A stretch of DNA of 7,918 bases from Methanoregulaceae archaeon (lineage in GTDB: Archaea > Halobacteriota > Methanomicrobia > Methanomicrobiales > Methanospirillaceae). The notes beneath the pieces were generated by a model, which was not told the DNA's origin, made no database searches, and was given only the letters and a program-made list of their open reading frames with translations. Location of the stretch: assembly GCA_028679405.1 (NCBI GenBank), contig JAJRBP010000215.1, forward strand, positions 1-7,918, in the 5' to 3' direction. Below are positions 1-5,463 of this stretch, piece by piece; positions within the stretch are counted from its first letter, which is position 1, and every line of letters begins with the position of its first letter. A program made the translations under genes and the position numbers.

Positions 1-146
1 AGCCCGAATTTCGCGCCCGGGACTGACCCGGCGACTGCTTCGTAAAGGTCCTCTGCGGTCTTGATAAAATGCGACTGACCGAGGATAACATTCACTTCAT
101 CCGGTTTCATCACTTTCACTGTCTCGATTCCCAGAGCACTAGACAT
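1..146 (-). CDS. Adenosine-specific kinase family protein (N-terminal part, runs off left edge)
   Basis: Only the first 48 codons lie in the window; the reading continues beyond base 1. The start ATG is at 146-144 and a GGTGA element sits a few bases before it, a fair archaeal Shine-Dalgarno. The visible protein contains the stretch EVNVILGQSHFIKTAEDLYE followed by a SVPGAKFG segment. I recognise this as the conserved N-terminus of the small archaeal/bacterial adenosine-specific kinase family (PF04008, formerly DUF355; a Pyrobaculum member has a known structure). Family members are soluble cytoplasmic proteins of about 160-180 residues, reported to bind or phosphorylate adenosine; the physiological role is not well settled. 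It is divergent from the GyrI-like gene at 286, with about 140 bp between the starts and no convincing TATA box that I can see on either strand. The family call is fairly sure; the catalytic assignment follows the family name. Confidence 0.85.
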   Translation of the reverse strand, partial: MSSALGIETVKVMKPDEVNVILGQSHFIKTAEDLYEAVAGSVPGAKFG

Positions 147-285
147 CTTTATCACCAATAGTAGTGGGATTACGCATGGATTCAAATTGGTTTCGCCGAT
201 TCAGTGAGGATCTGCTTGGTCACTTTCACGCCTTGCGTGCCAAAAACTCATTAGTTGGAAAGTGGGATCGATAGATGGGAAAAAA

Positions 286-756
286 ATGCCTGGAATTGAA
301 ATCGTCGAGGCCCCTGGGCAACGCGTCCTCGGAGTACGCAGGAAGGGGGGCTACCGGTTGATACCGCAACTCCTGATGGAAGTATACGAATATGCAGTGA
401 ACCGGGAAATTCCGATCGCCGGTCCACCTGTTTTCCTCTGCCACGAGACCTCGCCGGAAGCGGTAAAAGAGGCTGACTGCAGGGGGGATGCCGATATTGA
501 GGTCGCATGGCCGGTATCCAGACCTGCTGCGGGAAGCGGGGATATCAGGGGATATGAGTTGCCGGGTGGGAAGATGGTGCATACCGTTCACAAGGGTCCG
601 TACGAGAACTGCGAGCCGACATATCTCGCATTATTCGCATGGATTGGCGAACATAACCTGCGGATCAGCGGCCCGATACGTGAGGTGTATCTGAACGACC
701 CGGGAACAGTGCGCCCTGAAGAGATCGTTACCGGGATTTTCGTACCGGTCGAATGA
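286..756 (+). CDS. GyrI-like small-molecule-binding domain protein (AraC effector-binding type)
   Basis: A 156-residue soluble protein made of one GyrI-like/SOUL-type domain (PF06445 class). Supporting features are the opening strand with IEIVEAPGQRVLGVRRKGGY, the central strand-turn region ending in AWPVSRP (about 74-80), the KMVHTVHKGPYEN segment (about 96-108) and the closing GPIREVYLNDPG (about 129-140) with the family's conserved glutamate (E133). In this superfamily a two-fold alpha/beta cradle binds a hydrophobic or cationic small molecule. Here it stands alone, with no DNA-binding domain, so it may be a sensor, a hydrolase-like protein or a GyrI-type inhibitor; I cannot tell which. 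I chose the ATG at 286 because GGGA lies 6 bases before it and homologues start with M-x-x-I-E-I. A GTG at 262 would add eight residues (MGSIDGKK) behind a weaker GGAAA. No operon partner follows: the next plus-strand gene starts 620 bp downstream. Confidence 0.85.
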   Translation: MPGIEIVEAPGQRVLGVRRKGGYRLIPQLLMEVYEYAVNREIPIAGPPVFLCHETSPEAVKEADCRGDADIEVAWPVSRPAAGSGDIRGYELPGGKMVHTVHKGPYENCEPTYLALFAWIGEHNLRISGPIREVYLNDPGTVRPEEIVTGIFVPVE

Positions 757-881
757 TCCCGTTCGTCCCCTGCATCGCGACTCCGGTTGACAGGTTCGGA
801 TGGCTGGATCTGCGGAAGCCTTCAGGACCAGCCGTGAAGCCATAACCGGGGGGGCGCTCGGTCCGGGTCAGACGACCGGCG

Positions 882-1330
882 TCAGGCCGGGACTGGTCCA
901 GGTGAGGCTTTTCCCCCGGCAGGAGTAACCAGGAATGTATTCTCTGCCCCGACCATGCCCGCCCCGGCAATCCCTTTCCTGAGGTCCAGTGCGATTACCC
1001 TCCCCTCCTCCGCGGCTCATCGAATCCGCGATAGGTTTCTGACGGAGCAATACCTGGCCGGGGGAGCGATGCCATCCGGTCCTGGACATCCACGCGGCGG
1101 AGATAAATCCTGATAGATTCCTTGGGTAGACCCTTACCGAACGTATAAGTCATCGTCTTGTCCGTCTGGTACCCCCCGACGCCGCACGCATCGTCGGTGC
1201 ACGAGGTCGCCTCTCCTGAGTCTCCGTTGGCGGCTCCCGGGTGCAGGTGCTGGAAAGCCAAGCCCGGAGATCCTCCGGGATCATTGGGCGAATGGAGGAA
1301 GATCGTGTTATGCCAATCAGCTGCCTGCCA
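882..1330 (-). pseudogene. Possible frameshifted gene remnant of unknown family
   Basis: One minus-strand frame is open from inside corA down to a TAA at 997-995. Its lower part reads like protein with plausible codon use: CTDDACGVGGYQTDKTMTYT, then a FGKGLPKESIRIYLRRVDVQ segment ending near [11 protein letters not shown] second minus frame, one base off, then continues with [31 protein letters not shown] and a TGA at 884-882. The switch falls in a G/A-only stretch (about 997-1012 on the plus strand as C/T), where an indel is easily lost or gained. Joined, the pieces would encode a cysteine-containing, glycine-rich, probably extracytoplasmic polypeptide. I do not recognise the family, and there is no convincing start codon or ribosome binding site. 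Archaeal type IV pilin-like or other secreted proteins are possible sources, but that is a guess. The alternatives are a sequencing indel in a real gene, or chance open frames in GC-rich DNA. Confidence 0.28.
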
Positions 1331-1332
1331 CG

Positions 1333-1369
1333 ATTTTATCTTGGATAACGCCACTATCCGATCAAGGGA
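1333..1369 (+). promoter_or_regulatory. Putative corA promoter and ribosome binding site
   Basis: ATTTTATCTT at 1333-1342 is the best TATA-like element upstream of corA. Transcription about 26 bp downstream would begin near 1363 and give a leader of roughly 14 nt. That leader holds AAGGGA (1364-1369), 7 bases before the GTG start at 1377. This supports the short form of CorA over the upstream GTG at 1158, which would lie ahead of this promoter. Confidence 0.42.
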
Positions 1370-1376
1370 AACCGCT

Positions 1377-2432
1377 GTGTCCAGAACCCGCCACAAACTC
1401 TCCCGGAAGATCGGCCAGCCCCCCGGCACGCTCGTCCAGGACGACCTTTCCACTGGTCCGGTCAGGATCACCATCATCGATTATGATGGTCAGCATTTCG
1501 AAGAGAGGGTCGTGAAGCAGATCGCGGAATGCTCGCCGTTCCGCGAGACAGATACGGTCACCTGGATCAATATCGACGGCCTCTCGAATGCCAGGGTGAT
1601 TGAGGATCTGGGAGCTTGTTACCGGATCCACCCGGTCGTCCTCGAGGACCTGCAGAATATCGAGCAGCGGCCGAAGTTCCAGGAGCTCGAGAATTACCTA
1701 TACATGGGCCTGAAGATGCTTCAGCAGAAGCCGGAAGGGGGGATCAAGATCGAGCACGTCAGCCTGATAATAGGGGAGAACTATGTCCTCTCCTTCCAGC
1801 AGGATATCGGGGACGTGTTTGACCCTGTGCGGGACCGGATACGAAAAGATGGCAGGATCAGGAAGTTCGGACCAGATTATCTTGCGTATTCCCTGATCGA
1901 CGTGATTGTCGACAACTACTTCCTCGTGTTGGAAAAGCTTGAGGAGGAGGTCGAGATCCTCGAGGAAGATATCGTAGAGAAGACTTCTCCGGAGACCCTC
2001 GAGAGGATACGGGCCCTCAAAAAAGACATGATCTTTCTCCGCAAGTCGGTCTGGCCCCTTCGCGAGGTGATCCTCGGCCTTGACCGGTCCGAATCAGGAC
2101 TTGTACGTGATACTACAAAGCCATACCTGCGGGACGTGTATGACCATACGATCCAGGTGATAGACACCCTCGAAGTCTTCCGGGACATGATCTCCGGCAT
2201 GACCGAGATATATGTCTCAAGCCTCTCGTACCGGATGAACGAGATCATGAAGGTGCTCACGATGATCGCGACCATTTTTATCCCCCTCACATTCATCGTC
2301 GGGATTTACGGGATGAACTTTGAGTTTATGCCCGAGCTGTCCCACGAGTACGGGTACCCTGGTGTCTGGGCAGCAATGATCGGAGTGGTGGTCGTGATGC
2401 TGCTCTATTTCAGGAAGAGGGGTTGGCTATAG
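1377..2432 (+). CDS. corA: CorA-type magnesium/divalent cation transporter
   Basis: A 351-residue CorA channel, homopentameric in the family, that moves Mg2+ (and in some members Co2+, Ni2+ or Zn2+) across the cytoplasmic membrane, gated by Mg2+ binding to its large cytoplasmic funnel. Residues 1-290 are the cytosolic alpha/beta domain and long stalk helix, with an acidic coiled stretch LEKLEEEVEILEEDIVEK at about 185-202. The two C-terminal TM segments lie at about 292-311 and 328-345. The signature YGMNF, with GMN at 312-314, closes TM1, and the chain ends in a basic FRKRGWL tail. I placed the start at GTG 1377: it has AAGGGA 7 bases upstream, it gives the usual N-terminus (KIGQPPGTLV... 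then ITIIDYDGQHFEE), and it gives exactly the length and GMN numbering of the Thermotoga maritima CorA. The frame stays open upstream to 1158, but those 73 codons are probably not translated. The gene converges on the zinc-ribbon protein with 50 bp between stops. Confidence 0.95.
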   Translation: MSRTRHKLSRKIGQPPGTLVQDDLSTGPVRITIIDYDGQHFEERVVKQIAECSPFRETDTVTWINIDGLSNARVIEDLGACYRIHPVVLEDLQNIEQRPKFQELENYLYMGLKMLQQKPEGGIKIEHVSLIIGENYVLSFQQDIGDVFDPVRDRIRKDGRIRKFGPDYLAYSLIDVIVDNYFLVLEKLEEEVEILEEDIVEKTSPETLERIRALKKDMIFLRKSVWPLREVILGLDRSESGLVRDTTKPYLRDVYDHTIQVIDTLEVFRDMISGMTEIYVSSLSYRMNEIMKVLTMIATIFIPLTFIVGIYGMNFEFMPELSHEYGYPGVWAAMIGVVVVMLLYFRKRGWL

Positions 2433-2458
2433 GGGCTGGAAACTTTTGCTCCAATTCT

Positions 2459-2471
2459 GATCCTTGTTTTT
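2459..2471 (+). terminator. Weak T-rich terminator after corA
   Basis: The 50-bp gap between the convergent stops of corA (2432) and the zinc-ribbon gene (2483) contains TGATCCTTGTTTTT, ending in five T at 2467-2471. Archaeal RNA polymerase terminates at short T-runs, so this is the best candidate for corA. No clear stem precedes it, and no comparable T-run serves the minus-strand gene. Confidence 0.35.
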
Positions 2472-2482
2472 CTACCCCATAC

Positions 2483-2992
2483 CTATACCCTTGTGTTGAG
2501 CAGGACGCGGCTGGTGTTGTCATTGAAGTGTGCTACTACCACGACCGCGTCCTGGGTAGACTGACCTGGAAGGCTGATCGACGAACCGGTCGATGTACTG
2601 AGTTTCTGGGCCTGTGCCATGTTGTTAACGGTGACGGTGAAGTTATTCACGTAAGGGAGCCCGGGCCCGCCCATGTTCCTGATTACGATGGTATTTCCCT
2701 GTCTCGAGGCGATCACCGAGAGCGGAGGGGCCGGTGGCTGTGGGGGCGGGGTTCCTGTGGTTGCGGTGGCCGTTTGAAACGTCTGGGGTGGCGTTGGCGG
2801 CGACCCGCAGGTGATGCAGGGGACTCCGGGGGGGTGCCATACGATGAGCGCGACGACCGCCAGCGCAATGACGATGAGGATAATCCCCATGAGTGGCTTG
2901 AAATTTCCCTCCTTTCTGAACCGGTACCCGCAATACCGGCACGAATCGCCCGAAACCTTGGACTTGCAGTTCGGGCAGGTTCTCGTTGCCAT
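2483..2992 (-). CDS. Zinc-ribbon single-pass membrane protein with extracytoplasmic beta domain
   Basis: A 169-residue protein of unknown function with a clear layout. Residues 1-24 form a zinc ribbon (CPNCK at 6-10, CRYCG at 18-22; four cysteines C6, C9, C18, C21). Residues 34-52 form one hydrophobic TM helix (GIILIVIALAVVALIVW). Residues 54-90 are a Pro/Thr-rich linker that also holds a second CxxC pair (C59, C62). Residues 91-169 are a Ser/Thr/Asn/Val-rich segment with alternating hydrophobics, probably a small beta-sandwich. With the zinc ribbon inside, the linker and last domain lie outside the cell, which is a common archaeal membrane-protein plan. The start ATG is at 2992-2990. It has no good Shine-Dalgarno, and a weak TATA-like AATATCTAT at about 3018-3026 (minus strand) would place transcription within a few bases of the ATG, so translation may be leaderless. 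The domain layout is read directly; the role is unknown, possibly sensing or envelope-related. Confidence 0.8.
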   Translation of the reverse strand: MATRTCPNCKSKVSGDSCRYCGYRFRKEGNFKPLMGIILIVIALAVVALIVWHPPGVPCITCGSPPTPPQTFQTATATTGTPPPQPPAPPLSVIASRQGNTIVIRNMGGPGLPYVNNFTVTVNNMAQAQKLSTSTGSSISLPGQSTQDAVVVVAHFNDNTSRVLLNTRV

Positions 2993-3102
2993 AAAAGAAT
3001 CATCATTCCGGAAGGAAGATAGATATTGCGAATCGAAAACGGCTCAATTTCGCCGATGAATATCGGGTGGAAATGCAATATGCATCTACAATTAAACCCA
3101 AA

Positions 3103-3142
3103 CCGGACCCGGATGTTTTTTTTCCGGCATCCGGGGACCCGG
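3103..3142. repeat. Inverted repeat with an 8-nt T/A tract in the loop, downstream of the FEN-1 gene
   Basis: Left arm CCGGACCCGGATG (3103-3115), then eight T (3116-3123) and CCGG, then right arm CATCCGGGGACCCGG (3128-3142). CCCGGATG pairs perfectly with CATCCGGG (8 bp), with partial further pairing beyond. It begins 21 bp after the FEN-1 stop, in the 171-bp gap before the zinc-ribbon gene. On the FEN-1 transcript the loop carries eight A, not U, so it is not a classical terminator for that strand; it might stabilise the 3' end or halt antisense transcription. Confidence 0.5.
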
Positions 3143-3163
3143 AAATCCGCTCCCGGGGAGTAT

Positions 3164-4165
3164 TCAGAACCAGGTGTCCAGGGTCCGCTGCCCGGTTTTT
3201 GGGGCCGAGCCCTCAAGTGCCTTTCTCACCCGCTCGCGGGAAAAGTCGTAATCATCACAGAGCATGCGCTCAATCCCGGCAGTATCGGGGGACCTCCATT
3301 CAAGCTGGTACTCATCCGACACCGGTGGATTCTGGAAGAACTCGCGGATAGGCCCGGGATCAAGATCCGGGTCCTTCTCCCTGAGTACCGCGTCGAACTC
3401 GCCGGCCCGGACCATCCTGATCCCTGTCTTCGCCCCGATCCCGCGGATCCCCCGGTTGAAGTCGGTTCCGACAAGGATCCCGATGTCGATCAGCTCTTCA
3501 CGGCTGATCGAGAGGCCCCGGAGCACTTCGACAAGCTGTATCTTTTCCGGAGAGATCGTGATGGTCCTCCCCCTGATCTTCCTCTTTCCGCTCACGGTGA
3601 GGTTACGGACGAGTGTCGGTGCCCCGAAAAGAAGCGCATCGTAGTCCTGCGAAACCACGTACCCCGCGTCTCCTTTCTGTACCATATAAGACGCCTGGGC
3701 TTCTCCTTCGCTCGGTGCATCGATCCACGGGATCCCCATCAGGCTGAGGAGCTCTTTTGAGGTGGCAATCACCGTGGCATCAATCCTTGAGGACGACCTC
3801 GCATGCTTGTAAGCCTCTTCGGTATCGCCGCGGGAAAGGGCTTCGCGCCAGCGTTCATCGGCCTCCGCCCTCACGTTCCGCCGTTGTTCGATCGTCGCCT
3901 TCTTCAAATCAGGGGGTTTTCCGTCAAAGACGTACACCGGTCGTATCCCTTTCTCGAGGAAATTCACATTCCGAAAGAGGATCCCTGAAAGGTGCGATGT
4001 GATCCGCCCGGTCCTGTCCATGAGCGGTGTGCCATCCGGCTGCCTGATGATCGAGAGAAACTGGTAGAGTGCGTTGTGTGCGTCCACCGCGGCGACTCCG
4101 CCAAGAGACTCCATCGGGACAGCCTTCCGATAATCAAGGATAAGATCGCGGAGTGAAACACCCAT
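3164..4165 (-). CDS. fen: Flap endonuclease 1 (FEN-1)
   Basis: A 333-residue structure-specific 5' flap endonuclease that trims Okazaki-fragment flaps and acts in base-excision repair, working with PCNA and DNA ligase. The N and I nuclease domains are intact. The acidic metal ligands are visible: D28 (AVDAHN), D81 (VFDGKPP), E153 and E155 (PSEGEAQ), D174 and D176 (SQDYD), and D235 (VGTDFN). The helix-hairpin-helix region GIRGIGAKTGI follows at about 239-249. The last eight residues, QRTLDTWF (326-333), are a textbook PIP box for PCNA. I set the start at ATG 4165 because the family begins M-G-V and the glycine at position 2 is conserved. An in-frame TTG at 4174 would add MKT, and it lies only 3 nt from the GAGGAG element, while the ATG lies 12 nt from it. 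The gene follows the small two-TM protein by 38 bp on the same strand, so they are probably co-transcribed. Confidence 0.96.
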   Translation of the reverse strand: MGVSLRDLILDYRKAVPMESLGGVAAVDAHNALYQFLSIIRQPDGTPLMDRTGRITSHLSGILFRNVNFLEKGIRPVYVFDGKPPDLKKATIEQRRNVRAEADERWREALSRGDTEEAYKHARSSSRIDATVIATSKELLSLMGIPWIDAPSEGEAQASYMVQKGDAGYVVSQDYDALLFGAPTLVRNLTVSGKRKIRGRTITISPEKIQLVEVLRGLSISREELIDIGILVGTDFNRGIRGIGAKTGIRMVRAGEFDAVLREKDPDLDPGPIREFFQNPPVSDEYQLEWRSPDTAGIERMLCDDYDFSRERVRKALEGSAPKTGQRTLDTWF

Positions 4166-4203
4166 CGTTTTCAAGGCTCCTCTTTCGTCCTTTTCCCCTG
4201 TCC

Positions 4204-4518
4204 CTACCTGTAGATCTTCTTCCCGAGCGTCTGGACGATCTCGTCGAAATGCGCGACCGTACTGTCGTATTTCTGGACCATCTTCGCAGAGATCTCTTCC
4301 AGGCTCGAACGGGCCATGCGCTCGCGCTGGAGGACGTCCCGCTCGAGACGGAGTATCCGCCGGTGGAGGAGAATGAAGAGCCCGCCGATTGAGATCATCA
4401 TCAGTATTGCACCCGATATCAGGATCGGGTCCGTCCAGAGGCGCGAGGTGAGCATCAGCGTGGAAATGACAAGGATTATAATAAGTATAAAGTCCCAGGA
4501 GAATTCACGGGTATCCAT
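4204..4518 (-). CDS. Small two-TM membrane protein with cytoplasmic coiled coil, unknown function
   Basis: A 104-residue protein I cannot assign to a named family. Two hydrophobic helices lie at about 9-25 (DFILIIILVISTLMLTS) and 31-51 (PILISGAILMMISIGGLFILL). They are followed by a charged, heptad-like segment (about 53-100) that starts RRILRLERDVLQRERMARSS and ends in a basic KKIYR. The basic residues after TM2 suggest the coiled coil faces the cytoplasm with both ends inside. The ATG at 4518 has no Shine-Dalgarno and sits about 27 bp from the TATA-like element at 4541-4549, which suggests a leaderless mRNA. FEN-1 follows 38 bp downstream, so this would be the first gene of a two-gene unit. 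Codon use resembles its neighbours, and the layout argues for a real gene. Confidence 0.8.
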   Translation of the reverse strand: MDTREFSWDFILIIILVISTLMLTSRLWTDPILISGAILMMISIGGLFILLHRRILRLERDVLQRERMARSSLEEISAKMVQKYDSTVAHFDEIVQTLGKKIYR

Positions 4519-4540
4519 GTTTTTAGATGATGGGGATCCA

Positions 4541-4549
4541 TTTATTAAT
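4541..4549. promoter_or_regulatory. Shared TATA-like element of a divergent promoter
   Basis: TTTATTAAT is the only AT-rich element in the 57 bp between the two divergent ATG codons at 4518 (minus) and 4576 (plus). Read either way it resembles an archaeal TATA box (TTTATTAAT or ATTAATAAA). Its centre is 27 bp from the minus-strand ATG and 31 bp from the plus-strand ATG. That is close to the usual TATA-to-start distance, so both mRNAs would have little or no leader. Confidence 0.55.
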
Positions 4550-4575
4550 CTACCTCAATGGTGCGGTGCATCGGA

Positions 4576-5463
4576 ATGGATCCAAAACGATTGATCTCCC
4601 TGGCCGGAATGCCTGCCATGCTCCTCCTCGTAGAGATCGGGGCGGTCCTCCTGGCCCTTCCGCTGCAACAGGCCGGTATCCAGGCGTTCGAAGACCCCGG
4701 GTCGGCGACAAATCCAATTCTCTTCCTCGTAATACTCCTCGCTTTCACTGCGTTCATGCTGCTGCTCATCAGATTCGGCAGGAAGAGCTGGATCGGTATA
4801 ATCATCGGCATCTCGATCTTCTTCACCTTCATCTACATTTACAGCGCGATTGCCAATGTCCTCCTCTCGGGCGATCTCCTCGTCCTGTCAGCAGCTGTCA
4901 TCCTCTCGGCCATCTCCATCGTGATCCTTTACCGGTTCCCCGAGTGGTACGTGATCGACTCGCTCGGGATCCTGATCGCGGCGGGAGCTGCATCCATCTT
5001 CGGGATATCGCTCGAGGTCCTCCCGGTCATCGTCCTCCTTTGTATCCTGGCAGTATACGACGCGATATCAGTATACAAGACGAAACATATGATCACTCTT
5101 GCAGAGGGAGTGATCGATCTCAAGACGCCGATCCTCTTCGTGATCCCGAAGCGACGCGATTATTCGTTTATCAGGGAAGGGATAGGAACTCTCGGGGAGG
5201 GTGAAGAACGGGGGGCATACGTTATGGGCATGGGTGACCTTATCATGCCGTCTATCCTGGTCGTTTCTGCAAACGTGTTTCTCTCCGGGCCGAGGATCGG
5301 GATATTCACCGTTCCTGCACTCGGTGCGATCGCGGGTTCGCTTGCCGGGATAGCCCTCCTCCTCTTCTTCGTGAACAAGGGAAAACCCCAGGCCGGCCTC
5401 CCCCCCATTAACAGCGGAGCGATTATCGGTTTCCTTCTGGCATGGGTCCTGGCGATGCCGTAG
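4576..5463 (+). CDS. Presenilin/signal-peptide-peptidase-like intramembrane aspartyl protease (A22 family, archaeal PSH)
   Basis: A 295-residue polytopic membrane protease homologous to the Methanoculleus marisnigri presenilin homologue whose crystal structure is known. It should cut TM substrates within the lipid bilayer of the cytoplasmic membrane. About nine hydrophobic segments are visible. The catalytic aspartates lie in LAVYDAISVY (D162) and MGMGDLIMPS (D221), and the conserved PAL motif is in TVPALG (247-249). The loop between the two catalytic segments is short and basic at PKRRDY. I chose ATG 4576 because it gives D162, the same position as in the M. marisnigri enzyme. It also lies about 31 bp from the TATA-like element and has GGTG upstream. 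An in-frame ATG at 4558 would add six residues (MVRCIG) and lies only about 13 bp from the TATA centre. The 3' end overlaps the convergent NOG1 gene by 41 bp. Natural substrates in archaea are not established; clearing of leftover signal peptides is an inference from the eukaryotic relatives. Confidence 0.93.
   Translation: MDPKRLISLAGMPAMLLLVEIGAVLLALPLQQAGIQAFEDPGSATNPILFLVILLAFTAFMLLLIRFGRKSWIGIIIGISIFFTFIYIYSAIANVLLSGDLLVLSAAVILSAISIVILYRFPEWYVIDSLGILIAAGAASIFGISLEVLPVIVLLCILAVYDAISVYKTKHMITLAEGVIDLKTPILFVIPKRRDYSFIREGIGTLGEGEERGAYVMGMGDLIMPSILVVSANVFLSGPRIGIFTVPALGAIAGSLAGIALLLFFVNKGKPQAGLPPINSGAIIGFLLAWVLAMP

Larger units (their letters stand above)
757..1376. other. Long gap without an intact gene
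   Basis: These 620 bases lie between the GyrI-like gene and corA. No plus-strand frame encodes a protein I recognise. The corA frame is open back to a GTG at 1158, but the added residues look unlike any CorA N-terminus. The minus strand shows a possible frameshifted coding remnant, entered separately. The stretch also contains a run of seven G (848-854) and short inverted repeats around 861-880. The last ~45 bases hold the likely corA promoter and ribosome binding site. No tRNA or recognisable structured RNA was seen. Confidence 0.6.

Noticed and set aside
110..229. Ten-base direct repeat TCACTTTCAC at 110-119 and 220-229
   Set aside because: There are only two copies, one inside the coding region, in a stretch rich in similar short words; it is likely chance.
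757..1157. Possible tRNA or structured RNA in the gap before corA
   Set aside because: I found no cloverleaf, no T-loop with matching acceptor arms and no known RNA motif; only short GC stems expected in such DNA.
1158..1376. N-terminal extension of CorA back to a GTG at 1158
   Set aside because: The 73 extra residues look unlike any CorA N-terminus, and the GTG at 1377 has a good ribosome binding site, a TATA-like element upstream and gives the family's standard 351-residue length with GMN at 312-314.
3026..3760. 244-codon plus-strand open frame opposite FEN-1
   Set aside because: It lies antisense to an intact, clearly recognised nuclease, has Pro/Arg/Asp-biased composition and no domain; it is a shadow caused by GC-rich codon use.
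4166..4174. TTG start for FEN-1 adding three residues
   Set aside because: The family begins with Met-Gly-Val and Gly2 is conserved; GAGGAG lies only 3 nt from the TTG, while the ATG start fits the family.
4527..5204. 225-codon plus-strand open frame overlapping the presenilin homologue in another frame
   Set aside because: It has His/Arg/Pro-rich low-quality composition, while the overlapping frame carries all catalytic motifs of the protease.
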